Assembly (NCBI RefSeq): GCF_963678975.1
Contig: NC_089276.1
Location: 4,737,098-4,801,097, forward strand
Origin: Dysidea avara
Taxonomy: Eukaryota > Porifera > Demospongiae > Dictyoceratida > Dysideidae
Direction: 5' to 3'
Length of the DNA stretch: 64,000 bases
A program made the translations under genes and the position numbers. The notes beneath the pieces were generated by a model, which had not been told where the DNA came from, did not search any database, and was given only the letters and a program-made list of their open reading frames with translations. Position 1 is the stretch's first letter; each line of letters begins with the position of its first letter. Of the stretch, positions 23,861 to 35,800 are shown one piece after another.

Positions 23861-24819
23861 ACCATGTGCAAAATACACACATGGTCTTACTAGGGGGTCT
23901 GGAGGGATGCCCCTACAGATTCCTTCTGAGATCACTTACTGACTGCTCTATTAGAACAAATGACTGAGTGTTGTAATCTATTTGCAAACTAATATGTCAG
24001 AAAATTGGTAGGTGGGCTCCATAAATTGATAGGTCGATGGGGACCACAAAGGTTTGGTCTCTTGTAAAAAATATCAGCTAAAATCCAGCCTGACTTGTCC
24101 TTCACAACTTGGCATTATTACAAACTTGGGAACCTGACTACTTGTTCAGTACAGAATATTGGTATCACCCATCTCCACAACGTATGACTAGTGACTATAA
24201 ATTTTTGTGATGCTTGAGAATATGATAGCATACATAATTCACTATATCTTATACTTCCATATCTCTGCAAGTATTTTCTTGTAGTCTACATGTCCATTTT
24301 CAGTTGAATACACACGCTCTACTATGTCATAAAATTTCACAACTATTGCAACTAAATGATGGTCATTCTCATTCTGTAATTACAAAATTTTGTGAAGGGC
24401 AAGCACAAAGTTTCTTACCCTTTGTTTGTTCCAACTTCAGCTCTGGGTAACTTAATAAAACAAACTTCTTTGTTGTAGTAATGAAAGGCAGGGCTAATTA
24501 GAGCATCACTTCTTTCCACTTCATTCAAAACGGTCTGATATCAAACATGATCTTCTGCACCTTCTCCTCCGTTACTGTTTTGTTTTGCTTTTTGGAGGTG
24601 TGATTGGGACCAAGATATTTTCCTCTACAGAACCTTTCGAATAGCCGGCTCTCTGTGACCCTCTTTTGACATATCTCACAAACTCATAGTGAAATTCACA
24701 CCTCGCATACACTGCCATGAGGAAATCTCGTGATCCAACACTTGGAACGACAGTAGGTCGGCAACCGATACAACAGGCTGTACGTATCGCATCTCACCTT
24801 GCCATATGGCAGCATGACA

Positions 24820-24911
24820 CCTGCGCAATTTATACATTGTTGCGCATTTTATGAATTCACAAAATGCGCAGCGCAATTTATAAACTGCGCAAATTCACAG
24901 ATTGCGCCTAA
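24820..24911. repeat. GCGCA-rich palindromic repeat, right (inverted) copy
   Basis: This is the reverse complement of 21817-21905, ending AGATTGCGCCTAAC. Confidence 0.65.
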
Positions 24912-24913
24912 CA

Positions 24914-24928
24914 TGGCCACGCGAGACT
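24914..24928. repeat. Solo end of the TAGTCTCGCGTGGCC MULE-like MITE family
   Basis: GGCCACGCGAGACTA is identical to the terminal repeat of the element at 20375-20821. No partner end was found nearby. Confidence 0.55.
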
Positions 24929-24929
24929 A

Positions 24930-26030
24930 ACCTGATGTAAGTTACCGTTTGTTAGTTGCAGATTTAAGTACACAATTGGTACAAAACAATTTCACCATGC
25001 AGGTTTTTGTATTTGTATTTATGTGTATGCTGAACAGCTATGCTGAATATTTAAGCTAAAATGAAACTCAATGACAACCAATCAATCAATCAAACAGAAA
25101 ACTGCAGAAAAACTGTGAGAGAGATTCTGATGCTTGATAAATAGAGCCTCTTGCTTGAGAGCATGCTGTTGCTGCAAAACAAAACAATCTAAGGAAGAAA
25201 GCTGATATAAGGCTCAGTATATAGGGGAGCTAGAAACTGAACAACAATTATCATGATAATTGTCTTGAAATATTTACATGGATTAATACAGTTATTACAT
25301 TAAAAGGTCAGTAGTCAAGGTCCTTTTATGTTTCAGATCAGAAATAACCAATCCGGGTGAGTGGCTCATTATTGCCGGATTGCTATGTATATGCATGCAC
25401 CGTCAGCTAAACAATACCAGAAATTTGAGGTCATGGGCCTACTAATTAAAAATTAAATTGACATACAGTGTTGTATTGGCAATACATCTCAAATAGCAGT
25501 GTACAATGTCCGCTCTGTAGTGAAGGTAATGAAATATGTATAAATAGAGGCTAAATGACCCATTTGGTAGGATTGAAGTCCGTATACATGTGGCAATACA
25601 GACTATGGTTCAGTAGGCCCAAATGTATGGGTTTAACATACAATAAACTCACTCACCCTACGAAGTAGGTTGAATCTGTATGTAACCAATCATTTTCACC
25701 TTATTATTAACGCGTAGGCTAAAACCTTCGCTAAATACAGCCATCTACTTGTGGTTCCAGGCCGTCCATAAATGTCCAGCGATGCTCCAACAAATTAGAA
25801 ACTGGTTCAGTCTTTGACGTATTGCCTACGTCATTCGTCATTAATAGGCAAATCCAGCACTGACCTTACTTCAGTAGAAAGCTCAATCCAACTAATTTTT
25901 TTTCCCCCGGGCTGGATGGACTGCCCTTGCCTACCACCCCCAGCACAAAGAAAGCACGTGCTGGACAACTGAATAAAAAGGACCAGATTGCTGAAAGTTT
26001 AAAAGTCCCTGTGCTCATCAATGCGGTCCA
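24930..26030. other. Intergenic, no gene seen
   Basis: No supported ORF and no clear repeat termini were found. A small ATCA repeat is present near 25079. Confidence 0.4.
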
Positions 26031-26032
26031 TC

Positions 26033-27895
26033 TCAGGAGGCATCAGAGGAGCGATGCGAGATGGACCTACTTCCACGTATGCACATTGTAGCTGACCGAA
26101 GTAGAGAAGACAATGTGCATCGGATAAAAGCCAGAGTCTGACTGTAACTAGTAGAGCCGCGGCGAGATAGATGGTCAGCCAAACGACGGTAGAAAACTAT
26201 TGCCTCCCTTAATACCTCCAGTGGTCGCAAACACAAGGGGAGTGAAGGAGGCCTGCTCAACCTCTCTGAAACGGTCACCATACTCACGTTTCTTCTGTGC
26301 CTCGTGACGTCGATACAAAGAGGGGACACTGGTGTTGCAGTAGCTCGGTGCATTAGGATGAAACACCCTTACGTCAAAAAAGGCACTTTGCCGCTGTCCC
26401 CAGAATCCCCTAGCATGTATGTCTGCCCTAGCCTCATCCTGACGGTTGGCAGTCTTAGGTGCAATGATCTCCCCAGTAAGTGGCCGTGGCTGTAAAGGTG
26501 GCTCAAGGGTCACACCATGACATGTCTTGGAAAGCCACTCTGCAGTGATGTTTCGCAAAGCATTGTGGCAAACAAATGTGAGGCCTCCATGTCTGCAAAT
26601 CATAGCATGATCCGCAGAAAATGGGACCCCACAAACAAAGTGACTGGGTATGTTCAGGAGCTTCCAGCCGTATCTAAGATGCAAGGCATCCCAAAATTCT
26701 TGCTTCATCAGATGGAATCCCTGCTCTGCTAAAGGCAATGCTGTCAGCCGGGCAGAAGCACCCGGTTCACTGTTCAGGTCTAAAACTCTTTGGGATTGTG
26801 ACGAAAGATTAGATTTGATCGTAGAAGCCCTCCCCCTCAAAGTAGAGTGACGATCCTGATGAATCTGACCCTTGATAGAACTAACGTCGGGTAGAGGGGC
26901 TAGTAGATTCTGAGCAACAATCAAAGATCTCAGAGAGTGTGTGATTTTGATAGATGCAGTAAACTGAGAATCAGCAATGTCTACAGGATTGACAATACCC
27001 AAGCCACCTAGGCGGCAGGGTAGAGAGAGCACATCACGCTCTAAGGCAGAACAAGCACCATGGCCAGTGAGGGCAGGGATCAGCTTCAAACGGATGGCAT
27101 CCTCTAGAGGCTGAAACAGGGGCCCGACATTGGGGATGGTCCTCATGATGTATACTCACCGGCCTATCATCCCATGAGTGAAAGCACAAAAAGCCGCATG
27201 AGGACGATTTGTAGCAATCTCAGCCAAAAGCAAGCACTTCACTGGACCAAGAACAAACCTTCTTGGCCACAAACCCCTCTGCAAATTCTTGAGAGCCCAA
27301 TGCAGCCCCAAGATGGCGCTGGCCCTGATCAGTAATCTGCATACCAGTGTCAGCAAAGATAGATTTTGCAATAGTTAACAAATGAGGCTTTACTATCAAC
27401 ACTGTCTTAGATGCATTAGAAAAATACCCGAAATTAGGTCCCAAAGAGGATAGTATCTGCCACCATTTATGCAAAAGTTTCAGTTTCCCCACCGCAGTGG
27501 CATCATCTGCAAACCATACCTGCCCAACACTGGGGACTGCCACACGGAGTCTTTTAATTAAGGGAACCACAGCCAGGGCATACATTGCCATTGCGAGAGG
27601 ATCTCCTTGAGTTGTTCCTTCACAAGATGGGATTTCACCCTCTCCAACTACAAACAATCGGATTGGCTGACCATAAGTGTTGTTCAGGATAGTAGAAAAT
27701 GCAGGACAAAGGATGGATATATTATGTTACGTAGGGCAGCTTGGCGATTCACACAATTGAATGCATTAGTAGCATCCACTAAGAGTGCAGCTTCACAATC
27801 ACTGTCATCAAACATATTCTTCATAGCATGTACGGCAGCCTCAGAGCCAGCTGATTGTCCCGCACAGGTCTGTAATGGGCCAGCAGCCAATCCGA
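26033..27895 (-). pseudogene. 5'-truncated, frameshifted reverse transcriptase with an unusual C-terminal domain
   Basis: Four minus-strand frames follow one another. 27684-27890 has [16 protein letters not shown] (RT motif A). 27220-27657 has CEGTTQGDPLAMAMYALAV (motif B) and VWFADDATAVG (catalytic FADD, motif C). 26175-27146 holds a thumb and a C-terminal region with DEARADIHARGFWGQRQSAFF followed by DVRVFHPNAP and FTPLVFATTGG. 26033-26220 continues FYRRLADHLSRRGSTSYSQT. At least three frameshifts separate these pieces, and the N-terminal half is missing, as in 5'-truncated LINE insertions. The R.D...FFDVRVF pattern could be a PD-(D/E)xK-type nuclease fold (inference). From memory, similar RT proteins are common in sponges and cnidarians. 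It is not functional here. Confidence 0.85.
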
Positions 27896-27899
27896 CTAA

Positions 27900-29827
27900 T
27901 TATAGGTGTTCTGTTTTCTCCAGCAAGTAAACTACGAAAGTAGTAGCTAGCTGAAACCGGCGCCAAATGAGATAGTCTACTTTTCAGGGTATATTAAAAT
28001 CACGTACATCGAACTAGAAAATGCTTGTAATAAAATCAGCAGATTATGATGGGTGTTCTTTTTTAAACTAAGGAGTTTTGAACATATATGCACATACACA
28101 GTGCAAAACCTAGAGCATGCTTTAGTATGCTCTCGTCTAGGGGGGTCTGGGGGCATGCCCCCACAGAAGATTTTTTGAGAATTTACTCATCTAAGGTTAA
28201 ATCTGGTGTAAATTTGGACCAAAAATTGCTCGACTAGTTATGCTAGCGATAATAACAAAGCAAAACGACTGAAATATGATGTGATAGACCAGCTTCCTAC
28301 AGGACAAGACACTTATGGCATACGCGTTGTGATACAGACTACATTATAGTCAATCAACTCAATTAATTTAAAAATGCAATAACACGCACACATGCATGCA
28401 CATTATAAACAATCATCAGTTTAGTCGGTGACTTGTGGCTTCCGGATGAATGGTTTTGTATAGACGAGCTGCAGGCTATAAAGGAACATGTACTTGTAAA
28501 TTACAACAGAAATTGAAAAAAAAAAAAAGAAACAAACAGTTTATATCTCACACCATGTTCCTTAACTGAGAAAGTTTAAGCACACAAACAGTTATTTTGA
28601 GTATCCCTTTGATGTGGTTAACACTCTAATTTATGAGGTATAAATGTGCCATGATTAAACCATGCACACACAGACACACACTACATACACAGTATGGCTT
28701 TGAAAGTGTACTAAGTGGAAGCAAATTTTGAGGTTAGTGCAAGATAATATTGTGGTTAGGGACTAAATGGCTTCAAACCCTTTGGAATGTGTTGGTTTCA
28801 ATCATTAGACATTTATTCCAACATATGCATAGCTTTAAAAACATCGCATTCAAAAGTGATTGTATTATATGAATATTTTACACAGGTTGTCTACACTAAT
28901 GCACATGACCAAAAAATGTACTAAATTTCTGGTAATGATGCTATTCCAATTTGTTATATCATTATAACACATGTTCCTGCTAATTGATACCTTCAGCCAA
29001 ACATAACTGAACCATACAGGTAAAATGCTATGGACTGGGAGTTTCTTCACTGTTTACAGGCCCAAGATGCATGTCTCAAATGTATGAGGTACTTCCCTCA
29101 GTTCATTAGTTGTCAGCATTAGGATCAAATCACCTGATCAGTGCTGCATGTATTAAACATGCATGTGGTTTTAATTCTGACTCTACTACAAAAGTTTGTG
29201 GCTCTTACAGAGTGGATCATCTATGATATTACAGGACATACCTTCCACTAAGCTCAACCTCACCTACCAGTATTGCTGCCTGCATACGTAGTTTGGGTTT
29301 TGTTCAATCCATGCAGGTCTTACCTTTCCAGCTCTTTTATTGCAATGCATGATCATCCCTACTATATGATAATACTTTCACTGGATTTCAGTATTATACT
29401 TGGTGTGTGTTAAATTTGTTAGTTATGCTCCTTGTCAGCTCTTAAAGTTGCTTCATGGGCCCAACTGATCTATCTTCTTGTAGATTAAAATTTATCATTG
29501 ATTCATTGCTATAAACACTGAGCACAATTAAGCCTTGTATTCTTTGCAATGTATTGAACTATTGTTCTCTGACAATTTTTTTTCAAAGCATACTATGGCC
29601 ACAAACAAGCTATATAATTTCATCCAGAATTGTTTCAATAAGTAGGTAGCAAGTAAATTAAATACATAGCTTACATCACCATCAATAGACAACTATATCC
29701 TACATAACTCAAAATGTAAAGTACAGTAGTTCAAATAATCAACCTATACTTCCCACATAGCTGTTAAATGTTTAATAAAAGCCTGATTTACCGAACTGGC
29801 CCAAACCATAAATGTGTCATTATGTAA
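27900..29827. other. Intergenic, no gene seen
   Basis: Only short unsupported ORFs are present. At 28139-28165 there is a conserved GGGGGTCTGGGGGCATGCCC motif. A related block occurs near 23892 (GGGGGTCTGGAGGGATGCCC) and suggests an old dispersed repeat. Confidence 0.4.
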
Positions 29828-29937
29828 TAGTTATACCACATGCACGAGTGCTTTGCCTAATATATACGCACAAGCACAGGGGCCACAGGCCCGAGTGCGT
29901 ATATACAGGCAAAGCACGAGTGCCCATGGTATAACTA
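29828..29937. repeat. Palindromic MITE-like hairpin
   Basis: The ends are TAGTTATACCA...TGGTATAACTA, with inner arms GCACGAGTGCTTTGCC and GGCAAAGCACGAGTGC. The centre is ACAGGGGCCACAGGCCC. Confidence 0.75.
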
Positions 29938-29989
29938 ATATATTCTACTTTAGCATGTAGACCCACCTAATTGGCAAATCTTTAATTGC

Positions 29990-30300
29990 TATACCCTTCT
30001 CTTATATAGGGAACCAAGTAAGCTGTGATTGTGGGATTGAATTTTACCAAACAAACTGTGATTGTGGGATTCAATTTTAATACATCAAACAGTAGTTTGA
30101 TTTTATTATTGCTAGTATAGCAATTTTAAGAGACTAGTGTTAATTATGTTACTTTAATTGCTACATTTACAAAAGTAAAAAAAAAAACTACTGTTAATGT
30201 ATTAAAATTGAATCCCACAATCACAGGTTGTTTGGCAGAATTCAATCTCACAATCACAGCTTGCTTGATTCCCTATATACGAGAAGAGGATAACAGTATA
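29990..30300. repeat. Foldback MITE with TATATAGGGAA arms
   Basis: The arms pair over about 110 bp. The left arm includes CTTATATAGGGAACCAAG, GCTGTGATTGTGGGATT and TTCAATTTTAATACAT. The right arm is the inverse, ending TATACGAGAAGAGGATAACA. The centre is AT-rich. Confidence 0.75.
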
Positions 30301-30360
30301 ACATCAAAGAAATCTGATGATTTCTGGATATAGTGTGCACACCTATTAGGTATACAATGT

Positions 30361-30510
30361 CTCAAGTTAATGAGATATACGCACTAGTGGCAGTGCGTAT
30401 ATCTCGTTAAGGCAGTGTGTAATGAGATATATGCACTGCCTTAATGAGATATATGCACTGGTAGCAGTGCGTATATCTCATTAACATTTTGAGTCAGTGC
30501 GATATGTCAT
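30361..30510. repeat. Tandem palindromic units (TTAATGAGATATACGCACTG)
   Basis: TAATGAGATATACGCACT and its inverse (AGTGCGTATATCTCATTA) alternate several times. Confidence 0.7.
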
Positions 30511-30560
30511 ATATGCACTGGTTTTCCTTTGATCTGAGGTGTGAAAGTGGTACATATGTA

Positions 30561-31075
30561 CAGTGTTGGGCTAGTTACTTTGTAAAAGTAACTAGTTACA
30601 TATTACTTGCAACAGAACTATTTAGTTACAGTTACATATATTACCCAAAAAATAAAGTAACTATAATAATATTACATATTATATTACTTTGTGTCCACAG
30701 CTTTAAGCTGTCACGTGTGAAACTACCACCTTATCATGTGCCATGATGGCGTTGTTGGGCAATGTGTAAATCTTGGTTATAAGAAGCTGGTGAATAAGCT
30801 TCATTCTGTAGGCTTCTTTACTTCGTTGTGGCTAGGCGTTACTCAGTGGATTACTAACGAGATTAGTAACTTCGTTACTTTTTAGTAATAATATTACGTA
30901 ATATTAGACTCGTTACAGTAACTATATTACTTAGGTAACGCGTTACATTTGTTAGTAAGGTAACCTGAGTTATATTACCTGTTTTTATAGCGTATTTCGT
31001 TATATTACTTAGTTACCACAAAAGTAATAATATTACATAACACGTTACATAAGTAACGCGTTACTCCCAACATTG
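30561..31075. mobile_element. hAT-type MITE with 8-bp target duplication CATATGTA
   Basis: It starts CAGTGTTGGGCTAGTTAC and ends GCGTTACTCCCAACATTG. Exact CATATGTA flanks are at 30553-30560 and 31076-31083. The interior is made of AGTAACGCGTTAC-type units. It is 515 bp and non-coding. Confidence 0.92.
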
Positions 31076-31076
31076 C

Positions 31077-31081
<5 letters not shown>

Positions 31082-31110
<29 letters not shown>
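31082..31110. repeat. (TA)n microsatellite
   Basis: This TA dinucleotide tract directly abuts the target duplication of the preceding MITE. Confidence 0.9.
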
Positions 31111-31115
<5 letters not shown>

Positions 31116-31748
31116 AAAAGTGACTTGCTTGATTAAGCCATCTCCAAGAATAAGCTTGAAAGACTGAATGAGCTTTAATCATCCACAACATGAATTTAAG
31201 GAGCAATATTATGTACTATGAGAGAATATAACACAAAGCTACGTAGGTATAGCAAATTAGCAGTTCTATCATGTTGTTTGCTCCAATCTGAACCATTGCT
31301 ATACAATGTACTGCTCTTCCACAATAACTGGCTATATACTTGAGATTTTTCTTGGGGCACACCTGTGTGTATATATAAAGACACATGCAGTTTGAAGTGA
31401 GTAACCTATAGAGTTTGGGAGAGTACGTGTATACTTGGAGGTTTATGCAGTGCAGTAGCTACGTACCTTAGAACTCTTTGTTTAGGACTCTGTGAAGACC
31501 AGATAAGTGGACTATAGAAAGGTCTCAGCAAAATCATTATTACAGACTCCTCAATAATATGCTATATGATTGTTTGTGTATGCATGGTAGTGACCTGGAA
31601 TATAATAATGTGACTTACGAAAAGGGTCTTCCATGCACATACAGTACATCTGATATACACTCGCATGTGTCAGAATAGGAATAAATAACAAATTATATGA
31701 TGCTAGTCTAATAGCAAACAAAAGCCACATATATGGAAGTATAGTCAC

Positions 31749-32633
31749 TAGTGTTGTTTTAGTTAATTAACTATAACTAAAACTAAAAGTACTTTTAATA
31801 AGGCAAATATGTATTAGTTAACTAAAACTATAACTAAAAGCAAATCCGTGTTATAACTAAAGCTAAATCTATAACTAAAAAACAGCAGAATAATTTACTA
31901 AAACTAAATCTAAAAAAAAGAATTAAGAAAGATAACTAAAACTATAACTAAAACCAAAAGGTATGATTAAGCACAACTAAAACTACAACTAATTTATAAA
32001 ACTAAAAGATTTTCATGTTTTTAACTATAGCTAAAACTAAAACAACAAAGGCAATATAACCATAACTAAATCAATAACTAAAATGAATTAAGAAGGATTA
32101 CTATAACTGAAACTAAAACTAAAATTATTGAAGAAACTAGCTATGATTATAACTATAACTAAAACTAAATCTCTTTACTAAAACAACACTATGTTGCTCA
32201 GACCACTGCACATATAAGTTCACGTATGTTCTACAGGTGGAACAAAACACAGAATGAAATTGTGCTGCTATATGTAACATCCAAACATCAATATATGCTA
32301 TAGTTTGTAACTTGATGGTGGTTTAGTTAGCTAGAACTAAAACTAAAAGTACTTTTAGTAAGACAAATATATATTAGTTAACTAAAACTATAACTAAAAG
32401 CAAATCCGTGTTATAACTAAAACTAAATCTATAACTAAAATACAACAGAATATTTTACCAAAACTAAATCTAAAACTAAAAGAATTGGAAAAGATTACTA
32501 AAACTATAACTAAAACTAAAATAACACAGAGAATATAACCATAACTAAATCAATAACTAAAATAAACTAAAATTATTGACGAAACTGACTATGACTATAA
32601 CTAAAACTAAAAGTCCTTACTAAAACAACACTA
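31749..32633. mobile_element. ACTAAA-rich hAT-type element with 8-bp target duplication ATAGTCAC
   Basis: The ends are TAGTGTTGTTTTAGT and, inverted, the same 15 bases. ATAGTCAC lies at 31741-31748 and 32634-32641. The interior is built of AACTAAAACTAAAA runs and contains a second, nearly parallel block. The first block ends ACTAAAACAACACTA at 32190 and the second spans about 32317-32633. The outer target duplication shows the whole 885 bp behaves as one insertion, or an insertion later enlarged by duplication. It ends 7 bp from the receptor gene's stop codon. Confidence 0.85.
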
Positions 32634-32648
32634 ATAGTCACAACAATC

Positions 32649-32853
32649 TTATTTATAAGCTGGGTTTTTATCCATCTTGACAGAAGAAGTGCCATATGCA
32701 GGATTGGGAGTCATGTTAACATCTTTTGATCCTGTTGTAGTATCAATAAAGTCATAGGTTGGTTCTTTAGACTCATCAAGTTGACTAAGCTTTATAGAGG
32801 TAGGTGAGCGGGTATTTTCATAATCGTTATGTTTTGAACCCTGTTGCTCCAAC
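32649..32853 (-). other. Cytoplasmic-tail exon of the Ig receptor
   Basis: It encodes 67 residues and a TAA stop. Four tyrosines occur in recognisable contexts: NDYENT, EPTYDFID, TPNPAYG and KNPAYK at the very C-terminus. The preceding exon ends in phase 2 (AG) and this one opens with G, giving Arg at the junction. Confidence 0.85.
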
Positions 32854-35800
32854 CTGTATACATGCCATATACAATGTAATAATGTATGCATGTGTATTCA
32901 CAACCCTATACACTCTCCCTTATCAAAACTGCAGATGTTATGCACCATACAGATTTTTGAATACAGGCTTGCACATGCACTCCTTGGGTGCTTAGCTGTC
33001 AACTCCAGGTATAAATATTGTTTCTTCTGCTCCAACCCCAACAAGATTTACTCCCTTGCTTTGAATAAATGCCAATGCCTGTCCTACTTGGGCCACCTTG
33101 TGGATACGCATCTTGCCCTTTTTCTCAACTGGTGGCAGCTTGTCCCCTGAAATAATTTCGAACAGTTATTTCCCTACCCACAATTTTGCATTTAAAATCT
33201 GAAAGTTGCAATGTTTATGACAAACTGCTTGGAATCATTTTATTGTGTAGTTATTCAGATCATTGCACAGAATTGGTCAAATAGAATAATATCCTAGTTG
33301 CAATGTAGGATGTCTGTTTAATTATTGTATTATAATTAACTTATCAAAGATAGCTACAGTAATTTAGCATTTAATATACCTTGCTTTTTTTCTTTGGATA
33401 CACAATATCACATTAACTGTTAAGGAAATCACAAATCCAATCAGCGATATTACCAGTGGTGCACCCATAGCAGCTGCTATTCCAGTACAGCTCTCATCAC
33501 AAGACCCAGCATGAGTTGAGGTTGAATTTGCTGTGATGAAACATAATTTAAATTGTGAAAGATAGCTAACTAGTGGTCTACTGAGCAAATGATCTACATA
33601 TAATATCTTTACACAGGAAAATGGATATTAATCTAATAATTTGTTCTGTGATCATAAACAGATAAAAGACAGCAGATTAATAGTTAACAAGAGCTTGAAT
33701 TAAGGATTTACGGGAATATACTTTGTATACCTTGTTAATTTTTTTTCCAGATATGGTGTACTTTGTTAGCTGCTTGGCAAGTTGGTCCCAGATTGACTTA
33801 CTCTAATAGGACTGCAGTCATATACATACATTTATAGAGCAGTTAAGTAAAGTGCTTACTATTATAGAATAGTATAATATTTTCAAGATAGTCTGTTGTC
33901 ATAGTCTGTTGTCATATTGTCTACTAACCTCTAGCATCCAAGAGCTAGAAGTAAGACTGTTATTCATGGCCAAAACACTGACTTTGGGCATAGGGAATAT
34001 TTATATATATATATCTTTGCTTTGGGCTTGTAAGGTACTGAGACAAATACCATACATATGTACTTTATATTGCAAACTGGTGACTTAAAACTATGATGGT
34101 TAAAATTACAATCCTGCCTGAAGTGTTAGCTAACTTACCCCCCCATCCCACACCCCCTCCAGTCTTCATAATGAGAAATTAGTATATATGCCTTCATGCT
34201 ATTTTACAATTCGAGCACTGGAATAGTAAGTAGCACTAAATATAGTTAGTAGGTAGCACATTAGTTAGTAATAGCAGTATTAAAAACTAATCACTCAATG
34301 TCATGTAGTGTGAAGATGACAAAGTACATCAAAGCAATGTATTAATCTGAGATATACGCAAACTAAACCGTGCATTTACTTACAGTTAAATAAAGTTAAC
34401 ATTCCAGAACCAGTGTATGTGACATACACAACGACTTTTCCCTTTGATGTAAGGTGTAAAAACAATATGTGTGCATGTGTGTGTGTGTATGTGTGTGCGC
34501 ATGTGAGCTTTGTAGTATAAAAAATAATCCTTAAACAACTCTATAAGATACACATCATAGAGTGGTACACTTACCCAATGTAACACTATCATTAACCATT
34601 ACTAGTGGACTAGTGTTGATCACTACCTCACATTGGTAAACATCCTGATCAAACGAATACAGACACAATTGTGGAATGATATAATTGACTGTGAAGACCA
34701 GTGAGCTGCCCATCATAGTTGGTGATATATTGTTTGTCCTCATCAGCACCTCACAATCCCTACTCCATATGATATCCACTCTACTGGTGATACCTCTCAC
34801 AGTAGTTGCACTACATGTTAGTGTTAATGATTGACCAACCGTTTGAGGAGAGGGAACAGGAATACTCAAAGTTGGAAGAGGTACTGTAAAGGAATAAATC
34901 CTATTCATTACAACACATACACAAGGAAGGGTGTAGCTACTGAAGGTAGAATTAAATGGCCAAATATAAGCAATAATGTGCACTTTCATGGTACCTTGCA
35001 TATCAACTTTAAAAATTCCTAGGCCACTTAGCTTCAAAATTCATTCATTACTAACTTCATTTGACATTTCAAACAATATTATCTACATGTCTTGCATAAG
35101 TGTCCTACAGACCTTCACCATTTGTGCTGTAAAACATTAATAAATAAAAATAAAAGCATGTTGTGCATAATTAATCTAACATTTGGTGCATAATGAATTC
35201 ACTGGTGAACTTGATTTAATTCAGAGTAATATTAATAATGTTGATTGGCCTTTGTATCGTATATAAGATGCTTTGCAGCAATAAAAGCATTGTCATACAT
35301 TTTAATGTATAGAATATGTCATATGACAAACCAGATGAAATTGTGTATATAGCTAAGTATGTCCATGTCCAAGAGTGTTTTCTATTCATATTATTACTAT
35401 TTGTGCTAAAGTTGAGTAAAATTCCTGAGGTACGTACAACTCTATAATAATACTATTTTGTCCTTGGCCATGCATGCATACACTTGAAAATAATTCATAC
35501 ATCTGTAATAGAATCTAAACAGCTGAAAACAAGCTCCATACCGAAAGCTTGCAATATACTCATAACATAATATGATCATGAATTAATACAAAACAGCCTG
35601 TGCAACTGTGGAAAAGGGGTTTGATTTTAAATATGGCAAACAATTGAAAACCATTACAGCCCTTGCAATGGCAACTTTTGTTTCACATTTCCTTACCTGT
35701 AAGAGTCTCAATTACAACTGATTCTGCTCTTCTGGTTCCAGTTGATGACATCACAATACATGTGTATGTACCCTCATCTCCTTCCATCAGGTAGGCAAAA

